A stretch of DNA of 64,000 bases. Source: Semisulcospira habei (lineage: Eukaryota > Mollusca > Gastropoda > Semisulcospiridae). Within the stretch, counting starts at the first letter, position 1, and every line of letters starts with the position of its first letter. Under the pieces are notes generated by a model. It was not told where the DNA came from. It was given only the letters and a program-made list of their open reading frames with translations, and did no database searches. Where the stretch lies: contig BTPG01000004.1 in assembly GCA_036245525.1 (NCBI GenBank), positions 17,228,131 through 17,292,130 on the forward strand. The letters are read 5' to 3'. The position numbers were made by a program, and so were the translations under genes. This document shows, piece by piece, positions 53,148-64,000 of the stretch.

Positions 53148-53691
53148 AATATGGTTAGGCGCTGCTTCTTAGGTGAGAATGTGGTAATTATCACAATTTG
53201 CGTTTAAAAACAGCGACATTGACTTCCAACATGGTAACTCAGGGACAGCAGACAACTACTCTAAGTAAGCAAAGAAGATCGTAGAATGTCTCAGTTACTA
53301 CGAATGGTTTATTTTCCGTCGCAGCAATAATTTCTTATAACAGCTCTTGGTCACAGCAGTGACAGTGTTGAAACGCAGGCTCTACATGGCAAAAGTCAAC
53401 CACAGACACCTCTGAGCCATCGTCAGTTTTGAAAAATGGACTTCGCTTGACTACAGCTTACAATTGGTACCTGTAAGCCATCGTGTACACACTGCCGGTG
53501 TCTAGGCCTGTGGTCTCTCTTTATCCCCGGGGGCACGAGGCGACGATGGACTTCGCTAGGCGTGGTCAGTCGTCAATCTGATCAATGGGCAGTGTCCACT
53601 TCTATTTTCGCCCAGCCGCATGGAAGACCCAGCCTCATCTTTGGCCCATCAAAGTCTTCCAGCCCTGTCCCTCAAACCGAATTTTCTCATC
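53148..53691. other. No gene recognised
   Basis: ATGGACTTCGCTTGAC / ATGGACTTCGCTAGGC occurs twice (53428, 53547), hinting at a small duplication. Nothing else. Confidence 0.45.
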
Positions 53692-53760
53692 TGCAAGAGC
53701 CATACATTTTCATGAGTCCTTGCAGTCGCAGGGGCTCATGAAAATCTATGCCCCTCGCTG
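53692..53760. mobile_element. Family B central hairpin
   Basis: GCAAGAGCCATACATTTTCA / TGAAAATCTATGCCCCTCGC around CTTGCAGTCGCAGGGG. Confidence 0.65.
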
Positions 53761-54340
53761 GAAGGGGATTTACCTCATTCTTACAATTATGCTAAAAACA
53801 AATTTTAGAGTCTCTGACTGACTTGCTCTAATTTTGCTCTCAAGAAAACTACTGCATGTCATTATATGTGGTGTCCAGTGGTCGTTTTAACGAAAGACCA
53901 TCACGTTTACTCGCAACACGGAGGTCTTCCACGCGACTCTGTGGTCTTGTCCTGCGTGTAAATTTGACCAAATGATGTGACAAATGAACCGAATGAAAGG
54001 CTAACACAACTGCTTACAATAATGACCTCTTCTATTCGACTTAGGCTTGTCACAAGTTAGAAATTTCGCCCATCGAGGTCAAACAAACTGGAGCAGGCGA
54101 CACTGACAGACGGGAGAGTAGCGTCCCCTTGAAGATGACGAAGACAACACGTGATCAAAGACTAAAGGGAGAGAAATCAGTCTCTTAGTTTTATGACAAG
54201 GAGATCTGATCAGATCTGACCAGACAACGAGATCTGATCTTTGAGGGACAGTCGCTATACTTAAAAGGGCGGCGGCCGGCTGAGACTCCGATAACATCTG
54301 TAACCCAAGAGTATTGATATATATTATACACAGGATGGCC

Positions 54341-54408
54341 AGCAGGAGGCATAGATTGTCATGGGCCGCTGCTTCTGTAGGGGCTCATGACAATCTATGC
54401 CTCCTGCA
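54341..54408. mobile_element. Family B central hairpin, GGAGGC variant
   Basis: AGCAGGAGGCATAGATTGTC / GACAATCTATGCCTCCTGC. The G for A change in GCAAGAGG is compensated on the other arm, so pairing is kept. The gap 53765-54340 shows nothing. Confidence 0.72.
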
Positions 54409-54535
54409 CATAATTATAAGAACGGCTGGTTGATAGACGGTTAGTCACATGCTTCAAGGCTTTCGGTGCTATCGGACTCTAAATGGAATCAAGGGCAATT
54501 TGTTGGATGGACTGTGGTTTTAGACCTTGCGGCTA

Positions 54536-54608
54536 GAGTGCGCTGGTCTGTGATTTTTTTCCCTTACCGCTTCCAGCCGTAAGGTTCAAAATCGTAGACC
54601 AGCACACT
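54536..54608. mobile_element. Family C hairpin, with an extra arm fragment
   Basis: GTGCGCTGGTCTGTGATTTT / AAAATCGTAGACCAGCACAC around TTCCAGCCGTAAGG. A partial arm (GGTTTTAGACCTTGCGGCT) lies just to the left at 54515-54533. Confidence 0.7.
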
Positions 54609-54734
54609 GTACCAACTGAGCTTTTGTTGGCGTGTAACTGTATGTTTATATCAGGACATTGATCAGCGTGGCCAATAACCTACAGACCCGCTAGAATCCA
54701 TATCTGTCTGCGGTGAGATCTATTTGTCAATAGG

Positions 54735-54840
54735 TCAATAAGCAAAGGTCTCGGGCCCACGACGCAGCAGTGGGCCCGCGCACGCCTGTGCGCGGGCCCA
54801 CTGCGGCCGTCGTGGGCCCGAAGACGTTTTGCTACTGGGG
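54735..54840. mobile_element. Family D palindrome, long form
   Basis: Inner arms GGGCCCACGACG...CAGTGGGCCCGCGCACG fold back through GCCTGTGC onto GCGGGCCCACTGCGGCCGTC. The outer ends (AATAAGCAAAGG / CGTTTTGCTACTGGGG) are less perfect. Confidence 0.72.
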
Positions 54841-55005
54841 TTCGTCTTGTTCGATCTAACGATTGATACCTGAGAGCCAAAATGTATGAAGTCCAAACGA
54901 CGATCGCGTCTCCTACTTAGCAGTGAAGAAAGGTGGTCTAATGTCGACGGTATTAGCGTGCAACCTCGTAAGTGACATTGTGAGACGAAATCATGTTTTG
55001 ATGCG

Positions 55006-55245
55006 GTTGGTGGTTGGTTAGTTCGGGTTTAACGTCCACAGCACCGAGGTGATCATGGACGGCCCTGACGGGCGGGTTATGGGGGACAGGGAAATCTATT
55101 GCCTATGGAGTACGACCTGAACACTGATAAACTCAGGAGCACTCCAACTGTGCCACTTTGATTTACCAGGACCTTTCAACGGATATGCTATTGAACAAAT
55201 CCGTTTTTTCCCCCTGGATTGCGAGTCCAGCTACCGGGGCCGGAA
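55006..55245 (-). mobile_element. tRNA-derived SINE, 5'-truncated
   Basis: The reverse of the SINE at 48705: tail GGTTGGTTAGTTCGGGTTTA at the left, then body blocks GTGCCACTTTGATTTACC and GATTGCGAGTCCAGCTACCG at the right. The tRNA boxes are missing. Confidence 0.72.
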
Positions 55246-55506
55246 CTTTGATGCGGTTGCCACCTTTGATTTTTCCCCATTTCTGACGAAATCTGGAAAT
55301 CAACGTGAAATGCTAAAAACCGTTTTGTGAAGAAAGCGTCAAATCAAATATGGATACTTTTTTTTTTTTTTTTTTTCATTTTTCACGGAACCACAAATTA
55401 GTTATTTACTAGGTTGCGAGCGAACATAATCGTTTTAGAGTCTTCTCATAAATATCCCAGTTTGCAAAAGATCCTCGGACGCTTTGTTATATACTACTTT
55501 TTATTG

Positions 55507-55598
55507 GTCATTTGGCTGTCGATAGCGGTTTATGTCGTTGTGCCGGATTCCTGCAATATCGCCTCTACAAAAACTGCTATCGACAGCCAAAGGGTTAA
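55507..55598. mobile_element. Family E hairpin MITE, diverged
   Basis: CATTTGGCTGTCGATAGCGG / CTGCTATCGACAGCCAAAGG, ends GTTAA on the right. Arm changes are paired (ATAGCGG with CTGCTAT), suggesting a subfamily. Confidence 0.72.
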
Positions 55599-55902
55599 CG
55601 AGGTACAATATAATAATACATTCTCACAATATAATAATACATTTTCACCTAAACTATTCGTTTGATAACGTTTGTGATTCTCGGGTGTAATATTGTAACT
55701 AACACCAGACATTCCCTTCGTCACGTGCAGATGATCAAATGCCAACCAATAGTGTCACACAGCACGTGACCTGACGTCCGCCAATCGTCAGTTTTCTTTA
55801 GGACATAATTATCTAGCCCACATCTGCTACAAGTTCGGAAATGCCTGCGAATGACAGCATATGCAATCAGGCGGAAGTTGTCGGGTGTTTGCAGTGTGGA
55901 TT

Positions 55903-55927
55903 TGTGTGTGTGTGTGTGTGTGTGTGT

Positions 55928-55986
<59 letters not shown>

Positions 55987-55987
55987 T

Positions 55988-56032
<45 letters not shown>
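55903..56032. repeat. GT microsatellite
   Basis: About 130 bp of GT with GGG interruptions, ending 8 bp before a family B copy. Confidence 0.97.
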
Positions 56033-56035
<3 letters not shown>

Positions 56036-56040
56036 AAATG

Positions 56041-56254
56041 TTAACCCCTTCACTGCCGGAGAAACGCGAACACCGCTCAGCTGCAAAAGGCAAAAAAATC
56101 TCATGAGCCCCCGCAAATGCAGGGGTTCATTAGGTTTTTTGTCTTTTGCTGACCCTGTTTACATCCGTCTTCCTTTGTTCGTTTGGAGTACTCGGCGTTA
56201 AATGTGTCCTGCTTTCAAATACGCAGATTTCCGTCCAATAGTATTGAAGGGGTT
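56041..56254. mobile_element. Family B MITE, altered hairpin
   Basis: TTAACCCCTTCACTGCCGG to GTATTGAAGGGGTTGA. The hairpin (56080-56152) has the unusual arms GCAAAAGGCAAAAAAATCTC / AGGTTTTTTGTCTTTTGC, mutated but still pairing. Confidence 0.75.
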
Positions 56255-56329
56255 GAAGAACGATTTATTTTTCTTCTTTTTTATTCCTTCCCCCCCCCCC
56301 CCCACCACCCGTTGTCGCTGGTGGGGGAG

Positions 56330-56398
56330 GGGCGAGATGAGGGGCTCATGACACCACTTGCCTCTTGCTGACACCACTTTGAATCCATGTTCTCGGGA
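56330..56398. repeat. Family B right-half fragment
   Basis: GGGGCTCATGACACCACTTG, CCTCTTGCTGACACCACTTT and GAATCCATGTTCT match the right side of full copies such as 19651. Confidence 0.55.
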
Positions 56399-56706
56399 CA
56401 TCCACGTTGTGGTTTTTTTGTTGTTTGTTTGTTTGTTTGTTTGTTTGCTTGTTTGGGTTTTTTTTGTTTGTTTTTTGTCTTAAATTAAGGAAGATCACAA
56501 TTGCGTTTATTGCATCACACATGTACAGAACAAGCTAGAAGTTTATGATTGTTAACAAACAATGTTTGTTTGTTTTGACAAACAACCATAAGTCCATGTT
56601 CGTGAAAAGTGCGATTTTCATTGTTTTACAGTGACAATATCGCTTTTCACAAAAATGGACTTGCTCTCTTTTGCCTTCACGTGACAGACATCCCAATGCT
56701 GCAATC

Positions 56707-56916
56707 CTAATACACTCATTGCTTGACATAAATGTGATTATGATAGTTCTAGGGTTGTGCCAGAATAACTTGGCGCCTGAGGCGACAAGCTATTCTGACA
56801 CCACCCTTAAACTAAAACGGTTGATCTATCTCCTTATCTGTAGTGTAGCCTTCGCAGGACAATGAGCTAGTTGTTTGGGTTTTTTTTTAAATCAACCTCA
56901 GGATGTTATGGGTTAA
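56707..56916. mobile_element. Family A MITE, TGTAGTGTAGCC subfamily
   Basis: The left end is decayed (CTAATACACTCATTGC); the right end GATGTTATGGGTTAA. Arms around GGCGCC-TGA-GGCG. Confidence 0.72.
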
Positions 56917-57442
56917 ACATGAGCGGAACGTATGTATATGACACCTTGATTTAACGCCACCACCAGTTTCTACAGCAAGAGCATGTCTCAGGCATCGGTG
57001 AAAGACAAGAAGAGATTAAACTACAACGACTGTATTGATGTGTGTGGTTTCTCATCGTTCTGATAATAGTACGTGGACACGTTAAAATTTGAATAACAAT
57101 CTGTAACACGAAAGGCGGAACGGGAAGGAACGTGTGCTAGTCTGTGATTTTGAACCTTGTGGAATCACACCGTGGAAGGGTGGTCATTTTATTTGTCAAG
57201 GTAAGAGCGATTCTGACACTCATGGCGAAACCCACGGCCGACTCCCACCATGCACCCAGTGAGCCATGGAAAATCCCATCTCTGATGATTATCTCCCCTC
57301 AATCAGTCAGCTGACAATGGCGCTGATATTGATGGTCCAACAATAGTTCTCATATTGATTGCGAGGGTTGCTTTCCCTACTCACAAACCGTGTGGTGTGA
57401 TGTGGCCGTGTGGTGGGCATAATATAGCAAACTCCTTCGTGT
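56917..57442. repeat. No gene; one family C arm
   Basis: GTGTGCTAGTCTGTGATTTT and GAACCTTGTGG at 57132-57165 is the left arm of a family C hairpin without its mirror. Nothing else is recognisable. Confidence 0.5.
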
Positions 57443-57514
57443 CTGCAAGAGTCACGGATGCCAATGTGCCACTGCACGCTGCTAGGGGATCATGAATATC
57501 TATACCTCTGCCTG
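57443..57514. repeat. Family B hairpin, heavily decayed
   Basis: CTGCAAGAGTCACGGATGCC / CATGAATATCTATACCTCTG. The loop is no longer GC-rich. Confidence 0.45.
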
Positions 57515-57706
57515 TGCTTCCTCTTTTTTTTTTAAATCTGTTTTCCTCTTAGGAAGGGGGTGATTGCGATCAGCGTGACACAGGACGGATTCTATCGTTC
57601 AGTGAGACAGGACATCTAGAGCGGGGTTGTTGTTTTTTTCTGTCCACCTGCAGAAGGCAAATATTTTCAAATATTTTCTGCGGCCCTGGGTATGTGAGGA
57701 TCTGCT

Positions 57707-57776
57707 GTGTGCTAGTATGTGACTTTGGACCTTACGGCCCCTGGCCGTAAGGTCCAAAATCACATACCAGCACATA
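57707..57776. mobile_element. Family C hairpin
   Basis: TGTGTGCTAGTATGTGACTT, TGGACCTTACGGCC, CCT, then the mirror GGCCGTAAGGTCC and ATCACATACCAGCACATA. Almost perfect arms of about 33 nt. Confidence 0.82.
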
Positions 57777-57910
57777 TTTTTCTTTCTTTTTTGCCAGCAA
57801 ATGACGAGCCATGTCAAAGACTTTAGAGCCAGACGCCCAATACTTATGGATATCACTGTTTTTTGCGTTTCTCATGCGTTTTAGCCATGATCTATTTATT
57901 CATCATTAAT

Positions 57911-57980
57911 ATGTGCTGGTGTGTGATTTTGGACCTTACGGCCACAGGTCGTAAGGTCCAAAATCACAGACCAGCACACA
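57911..57980. mobile_element. Family C hairpin
   Basis: ATGTGCTGGTGTGTGATTTT to AAAATCACAGACCAGCACAC around GGCCACAGGTC. It lies only 135 bp from the previous copy and in a length range (about 70 nt) similar to a microRNA precursor. Confidence 0.82.
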
Positions 57981-58320
57981 GAATAGGCCTACACTAAATC
58001 ATCCAACCATCAGTTACACAGATCCTAGGATTACATCTACGTTTTGCCTGCGGGGCAGGTCACGAAGGGTACAACCTATAAAAACCGGACAGAGACAACT
58101 CATTAGTCGCCACCTGACACGCTAAGGGACGTAACAAAGCCTTGATCGGCTGTCACACAATGGGCAACTTGACGAGCTCCGGGAGTTGTCCGCCCCTGGC
58201 TCGCGCGCCGTCTGATTGGTCGGCTTGCAAGGGGAGACTAATCCTGCTGACGACTCTCGCTCGCCTCACCTGTCACTGGGGAAGCACGGTGATGAGAGGT
58301 GAGAGGAGGAGGGGGAAAGG
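57981..58320. other. No feature recognised
   Basis: Moderately GC-rich (58170-58310) but without a convincing frame or repeat. Confidence 0.45.
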
Positions 58321-58376
<56 letters not shown>

Positions 58377-58545
58377 GGTTGGTTGGTTGGTTGGTTGGTT
58401 GGTTGGTTGGTTGGTTGGTTGGTTGGTTGGTTGGTTGGTTAGTTAGTTACCCAGCCGTGAAAGCCCATGAGTACCGAGATGGGACCGCCGACGCGGGCCC
58501 CAGATAGCCACAGCTCAGAGCCCGCGTTGACATCCGCTTGCAGGC

Positions 58546-58618
<73 letters not shown>

Positions 58619-58635
58619 GGCTTTAACGCCTTACA
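58321..58635. repeat. TTAG/TTGG tetranucleotide arrays flanking a 110-bp unique piece
   Basis: (TTAG)n at 58321-58372, (TTGG)n to 58440, unique sequence 58450-58545, then (TTAG)n to 58618 and GGCTTTAACGCC. The end GTTGGCTTTAACGCC looks like the SINE tail GTTCGGGTTTAACGTCC read in reverse, so the array probably grew from a SINE tail. Confidence 0.85.
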
Positions 58636-58711
58636 GACAAAACTAAGGCCATCTCACGGAGGGGAGAGGAAGAGGAAGAAGGTGTGTGCGTGCTTGCGTG
58701 CCGGCGTGTGT

Positions 58712-58712
58712 T

Positions 58713-58783
<71 letters not shown>

Positions 58784-58790
58784 GTTTGGG
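58712..58790. repeat. GT microsatellite
   Basis: About 75 bp of almost pure GT. Confidence 0.97.
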
Positions 58791-58888
58791 ATGCGCCGGC
58801 TGGGGGTGGGGTTGAGGGTGGATCTCTTGGGAGGTGGATCTATCCACCATCAGAAGCAGAAATGTTGTTCTGGCTCTAAGTTATTTCC

Positions 58889-58955
58889 ACTCTGGTTGTC
58901 TCTATCGATTCGCAGCCGCTGCAGCGGCAGCAAATCGACGGAGACAACCAATGTG
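58889..58955. mobile_element. Family H palindrome, diverged
   Basis: CACTCTGGTTGTCTCTATCG / CGACGGAGACAACCAATGTG around GCAGCCGCTGCAGCGGCAGC. Same outline as 51506. Confidence 0.72.
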
Positions 58956-59160
58956 ACAAAAGCTGACATGATGGTAATGATGTCGTAGTTCGCATGAAAC
59001 AGCCTCAGCACTGTGTGCAGATATTAGTTGCTGATGATATAATTTTTCTCTGATTATACTGCAGTGTGTTTCCATTACACACCATTGTTCCCGTACCGTT
59101 TACGGGAGTACTCCCCAGATAGACCCACCCCGTAACGTATGCCACAAGAGAGAGATGGGG

Positions 59161-59884
<724 letters not shown>

Positions 59885-60019
59885 CTCCATAGGCAATAGT
59901 TTCCCCTGCCCTCCCCCCCCCCCCTCCCCCTCGCCCTCCCTCCCCATAACTCGCCCGTCAGGGTCGTTCAGTATCACTCCGATGGTCTGGACGTTAAACC
60001 CCGAACTAACCGAACTAAC
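59885..60019 (+). mobile_element. SINE 3' part
   Basis: CCATAGGCAATAGTTTCCCC, a poly(C) patch, ATAACTCGCCCGTCAGGG, then GACGTTAAACCCCGAACTAA with an AACCGAACTAACC tail. It matches 55006-55140 in reverse. It is joined directly to the LINE tail. Confidence 0.7.
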
Positions 60020-60070
60020 CACGTACTGTGATTTGAGCCTGTGATTGTGTAAAAAAAATACCCAACAATA

Positions 60071-60180
60071 ACCCAATGCGCAAAAGGCCATCGGGCCTGT
60101 ATCGGCCGCCGTTGGCCCGCGCACGGTCGTGCGCGAGCCAACGGCGGCCGACACCGGCCCGATGGCCTTTACGCACTGGG
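60071..60180. mobile_element. Family D palindrome, best long form
   Basis: ACCCAATGCGCAAAAGGCCA to TGGCCTTTACGCACTGGG, with inner GCCGCCGTTGGCCCGCGCAC pairing through GGTC. The arms are about 53 bp with few mismatches. The outer 25 bp equals the short D copies, and the inner part is extra. Confidence 0.8.
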
Positions 60181-60298
60181 AATAGAGTAGCCAGTTGTAC
60201 AGTATTTATGTTCGATTGTCTCTGTTTTGACAAAGAATGTTTACCCGAAACATGTATGAGCCGTTTTGGACTAGTCCTTTCCAAACATGCTTCTTTCT

Positions 60299-60410
60299 TT
60301 TTTGCTGTTTTTGTTGTTATTGTTGCTGTCGTTGCTGCTGTTGTTCTTGTTGTTGGTGTTGCTGCTGCTGCTACGGTTGTTCTTGTTGTTGCTGTCGTTG
60401 TTTTGGATGT
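60299..60410. repeat. GTT/GCT trinucleotide tract
   Basis: Impure triplets similar in composition to those at 7880-8205. Confidence 0.9.
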
Positions 60411-60809
60411 TGATCTGAAAATGGCATTGTCTATGGCTTTGTTAATATCCTGACAGTTGTGAAATAAAGATTTATCGATTGATTACCTCATAAGATTAGT
60501 GCTTAGCTCAAGGTCAGTGTCCGATTAGATGGCACCTAATTGTACATTGTATCTCCATTACAATATATTGTACCGCGCAGCTATCAGTTGATATTAACCG
60601 CAATCTCCCAGATATTTTCGCCGGCTCGCATCGACAACACGCCTAAAGAGGATGATTGTCAGATGATAGCTGCGGCATATTTAGTCAATAATTGGCGAAG
60701 CAAGACATCTTCTCAGCGCCTAATTACCTTTCAGGTAGTTTCGCTCGGCTGTCTGAGTGTGCGGGCAGGGTGGAGTCTACCCAAATGGGACGATGTTTGC
60801 GTGCAGTTG

Positions 60810-60852
60810 TATGGGGGGGGGGGTGGGGGGGCGGGGGGGGGGGGGGGGGGGG
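60810..60852. repeat. G-rich tract (potential quadruplex)
   Basis: About 40 bp, nearly all G. Length uncertain. Confidence 0.9.
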
Positions 60853-60897
60853 CAAAGAAAACAGCTACACAATGAACTGTGCAAAACTGATTTCGAC

Positions 60898-60943
60898 CAG
60901 GAATCATCTCGACTAAAACCGCTACCGACACGCAAAGGGTTAA
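60898..60943. repeat. Family E, right half
   Basis: AGGAATCATCTCGACTAAAA, CCGCTACCGACACGCAAAG and GGTTAA. The left arm is missing and replaced by the G-rich region. Confidence 0.65.
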
Positions 60944-60980
60944 CCCATACCAGATTGTGTTTTTGAAGTCATGGTCAGTT

Positions 60981-61157
60981 TAACGGTAAAGATCGCAAAT
61001 CGTCTCTCCCACAAAAGACAAACAAACAAACAAAACTTTGGTTTCAGCAAGTGGCATAGATCCTCATGAGCCCCCGCAGTTGCGGGGCTCATGAGGATCT
61101 ACGCCTCTTGCAGCTAGATCAGTGGTGTTCAATTTTTCTCTGCAGTGAAGGGGTTAA
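60981..61157. mobile_element. Family B MITE
   Basis: The hairpin at 61046-61111 has good arms (GCAAGTGGCATAGATCC). Right end CTGCAGTGAAGGGGTTAA. On the left a TTAACGG at 60981 may be the mutated start. Confidence 0.72.
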
Positions 61158-61717
61158 CGAGTGATTTAAACGACTCGTATAAGATCAAATAGGGACTAAA
61201 GATGTTGCCGCATAACACGGGCAGCAGCTATGATTTTATTCTCCTCTTGTAGCTGTCTGGAGAAATCTAATGAATGTGTAAACTTTGTGTAGTTCCGGGC
61301 CTAGTTCTGATATGACAACCTACAATAAACACAAAAAGAAAAACATTTCAAGCAGAACTCTGCCCATTTCAAACTCTTTCCTCCGCTCGCCTTCTGAGTT
61401 CGATCTGTCCGTAAAACTCCGCCTAGTTTCGATTGCGCCGCCAGATCCTCATTTTCGGTTTAATGCGACGGAAATGTCCTTTAATGCTGGGCTCCCCGGC
61501 CCTGCCTTGTTATATGTACTAGGAAATCGTAAACAGACGCGGAATAATGAATCGAAGAGTATTCGTAGCACGTCTCCAGCAAAATGTGCTATGAAGATAT
61601 TAACGAGCGTGGTACGCCCAGACATGTAGGAAAACAGAAACTCGTCTGAAGAGTTTCTGCAACATATCACACCACGCTGCAAGTGGCGCTATGTATACCG
61701 ACGAGGAAAAGTTAGTA
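61158..61717. other. No gene recognised
   Basis: A 114-codon plus-strand frame (61285-61629) has no known motifs and ordinary composition. I do not call it a gene. Confidence 0.45.
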
Positions 61718-61725
61718 TAGATTAC

Positions 61726-61797
<72 letters not shown>

Positions 61798-62506
61798 ATA
61801 GTTCTTGTATAGCGCTGGGAAAACACTGGACTCACTGCGCATGCACAACAGCACACCCTCTCTCTCAGACACACGCACGATTATACACTATTTTAAACCC
61901 CATCTCTTCCCAACACCTTACATTCACTTCCTCTAGGATCAGAATAAAAGGCAGTCAACAGTTAGTTAAAGATGAGCTAAGTGTTAAATGCCCGACAGAA
62001 AAGAAAAGTCTTTAAGTGAGCTTTGAACTGTGACAATGTGGGCAGATTCCGCATTTCAGTTGGCAGATAGTTCCACACACTTGTGGCTAAAAAGGTGAAA
62101 GAACGCTCCCCGACAGTTTTCATGTTAAGCTTCGGGATTTTTTAAAGTTTTACACTAGAGGAACGGAGGGTGCGTGATGGCTGATAAACAGACAGCGGCT
62201 TGGCAGAAAGGTACGGCGGGAGAGATCCGTCAAAATGCCGATAGGCGAAAATTGCAATTTTGTACTGGCAGCGGAATTTTACGGGCAGCCAGTGCAGCTG
62301 CTTCAGTAGAGGCGTAACGTGGTCTCTCTTTCGTTTCTTCCTGGTGAGACGCGCCGCATTGTTTTGAATCATCATAGTTACGGTCTGCGCAGTGAAGGGT
62401 TGTCTACTCTTCGCTTTATAAGCTTTCGTAATCAGTGCCTTGGATGCGGTTTTCATTACCGGGAATGTCGGCGGATCCCTCACGACTGACACGGGGAATA
62501 CGTCGT
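61718..62506 (-). mobile_element. 3' end of an L2-like LINE with ATT tail
   Basis: Minus frame 62440-62150: KKRKRDHVTPLLKQLHWLPV, KFRCQYKIAIFAYRHFDGSL, SVYQPSRTLRSSS, a second L2-like subfamily. The 3' UTR (62140-61800) is shared with 33960-34190. The tail is (TTA)n at 61726-61797. 5'-truncated next to the MITE at 62507. Confidence 0.78.
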
Positions 62507-62716
62507 TTAACCCTTTCACTGGCCGTGGACGCAGATTGAGTTTCTGAAATATTTCGTTAATTCAACGCTAAACAGCAGAGCAAGGAACATGGACTTAAAC
62601 TGGTGTCAGCAAGTGGCGTAGATTCTTATGAGCCCCCGCGACTGCGGGGGCTCATGAGAATCTATGCCTCTTGCAGTTGGGTTATGTTAACTTTCTCTCG
62701 GCAGTGTAGGGGTTAA
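62507..62716. mobile_element. Family B hairpin MITE (TTAA-flanked)
   Basis: TTAACCCTTTCACTGGCCG to CGGCAGTGTAGGGGTTAA. The hairpin at about 62609-62674 has perfect CCCCCGCG-ACTGCGGGGG-type pairing. The left spacer contains GTTTCTGAAATATTTCGTTA. Confidence 0.82.
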
Positions 62717-62936
62717 GTCGAGTCATCGTCACGATCATGCCCCGACGTCGATACCGCACTACTACATACTGCAGATAATTTCGTGCATCAGTCAAGGTCT
62801 GTAATTATAAATAAACCCCAAATCAGCAATTTTGTTTTATGACAAAGTGCATTGCACAAGACGGGGGGCTCAAAAGTAATTTAATTCATTAGATGAATGA
62901 CACACTAACTAACTGAGTAACCCAACAACTAAGTAA

Positions 62937-63018
62937 ATGAATGAATGAATGAATGATGAATGAATGAATGAATGAATGAATGAATGAATGAATGAATGAA
63001 TGAATGAATGAATGAATG
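62937..63018. repeat. GAAT tetranucleotide microsatellite
   Basis: About 20 units with one deletion (GAATGATGAATG). Confidence 0.97.
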
Positions 63019-63099
63019 TTGTTTTAAAAAGGCACGGAAAATTTCTTTGTGCAACATGAAGACACCAATCCAGTAAAAAATGTAAAGAAGGAAACACGC

Positions 63100-63150
63100 T
63101 TAACCCATTCCCAAATTTGGGAAATACGGCCTTCGGGCTGAATGAGTTAA
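63100..63150. mobile_element. 51-bp minimal family A derivative
   Basis: TTAACCCATTCCCAAATTTG and GGGCTGAATGAGTTAA with only GGAAATACGGCCTTC between. Both TTAA ends remain and the entire hairpin has been removed. Confidence 0.7.
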
Positions 63151-63346
63151 AAAGGACAAACAATAAACACCGAAAGGACGAACACTTTTTTGCTGGAAAT
63201 CTGTTTGCATTTTACACGCTTGCTAGTCACCGTTTTGATCTGGATTTCGTGAACTTAGAGGTAGAACACAGTGCCACGCGTTATCATCGTGAAGGAAGAA
63301 AATCATTTCACCATAGCGTCGCACATACTTTACAATATCTCACCGT

Positions 63347-63545
63347 GTAACCCGTTCAGTGCGAGAAAATTCGAACACACCCAGCCGAAAGAGATATAAA
63401 TCATCATGAGCCCCCGCAGTTGCGGGGGCTCATGAAGATCTATGCTTCTTGCTGACAGCACTTTGAATCCATGGTCCTAGGACGGCTAGGGCTTGTTGAT
63501 GTTGAATTGACGAAGACTGTCGTCCACGGGGACTGAACGGGTTAA
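63347..63545. mobile_element. Family B hairpin MITE
   Basis: GTAACCCGTTCAGTGCGAG to GGGACTGAACGGGTTAA. The hairpin (63388-63452) pairs except for AGATATAAATCATC on the left arm. Orientation as in 19651. Confidence 0.8.
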
Positions 63546-63589
63546 CAAATATAGCATTAGGTGTGTTCCTATGTGTCACTTCAATAGAA

Positions 63590-63641
63590 ATATCACGGCT
63601 GATCCACATCCTGTCGTAGTCTTCAGGGCTTTATGGGTTAA
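63590..63641. repeat. Family A, right half
   Basis: CGGCTGATCCACATCCTGTC, GTAGTCTTCAGGGCTTTATG, GGTTAA. This is the mirror of the fragment at 4627, so both come from one subfamily with ACGACAGGATGTGG arms. The last 350 bp of the window show only a small repeat (GTGTTCCTATGTGTCACTTC at 63562 and again at 63899). Confidence 0.6.
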
Positions 63642-64000
63642 AGAGTGTGAATACCTTTAAGTGGAAATTTTAGAAGGTACACAGACCTCGTATGAACATT
63701 TTAAAGGCTACAAAAAATTGGACCAGTAATCATTGGCATGTTTTTTAACTAAATGAAAAGGTAATGCGTCATGGACACAGATGTGGTGAATTTTAACGTG
63801 TCTGCCTACCCCTTTGTCATATTTTCTGTATGTAATGTTTCGTTTTAGTGCATCAAAGAGGCACATAAACAGGAGTCCTGACTGTTCAGTGGTAGTGCTG
63901 TTCCTAGGTGTCACTTCAATATATCTTAGTCACGCAGCCTTTGCCAAAAGAAGACAGGACTCGCCGCAGATGATATAATAGGATAAAAGAAGAGAAGCCA

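Overview
The window is metazoan nuclear DNA. It has intron-split receptor genes, long dinucleotide microsatellites, non-LTR and LTR retrotransposons, tRNA-derived SINEs and very many short fold-back transposons. Toll-like receptors with this layout, a Mutator-like transposase, and a SINE ending in an AACTAACC-type tail all fit a lophotrochozoan, most likely a marine mollusc (gastropod or bivalve). The species cannot be named from the sequence alone.

The only recognisable host genes are two paralogous Toll-like receptors on the minus strand. TLR-B (19312 to 16148, two exons) is intact at 761 codons: signal peptide, LRRs, LRRCT, TM segment, and a TIR domain split by a phase-0 intron. TLR-A (7875 to 4218) has the same exon structure but carries a one-base frameshift in exon 1. 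Its TIR domain is also broken in exon 2, where it runs into transposon sequence. Left of the break (1 to about 4328) lies a DNA-transposon region. It holds a Mutator-like DDE transposase (+) and, tail to tail with it, a small His-Me/zinc-loop endonuclease ORF (-) of the I-PpoI type. My best reading is that this transposon inserted into TLR-A.

The rest is repeats. 20.6-24.5 kb: a duplicated 367-bp segment split by a 3.1-kb non-LTR retrotransposon (14-bp target duplication), which is itself split by a 793-bp tandem-dimer insertion (12-bp target duplication). 25.9-27.0 kb: about six 165-bp tandem units with a GGACGAC tail. 31.8-33.95 kb: a retrotransposon endonuclease ORF with a tRNA-like module upstream. 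36.0-46.1 kb: a very young LTR retrotransposon with the unusual structure LTR-int-LTR-int-LTR, 1.9-kb LTRs and only a gag-like ORF.

The most striking pattern is at least ten families of near-perfect hairpin (fold-back) elements, more than 60 copies, named A to J in the features. Families A, B, E, I and J are 50-220 bp (one 295-bp J copy carries an expanded GT tract), begin TTAAC(C/T)C and end G(G/A)GTTAA. That is the signature expected of piggyBac-type MITEs (TTAA target). Families C, D, F, G and H are palindromes with other ends. The same central hairpin of family B is found inside unrelated outer arms. No autonomous partner is visible in the window. Coordinates of hairpin elements were read by eye and may be off by a few bases.
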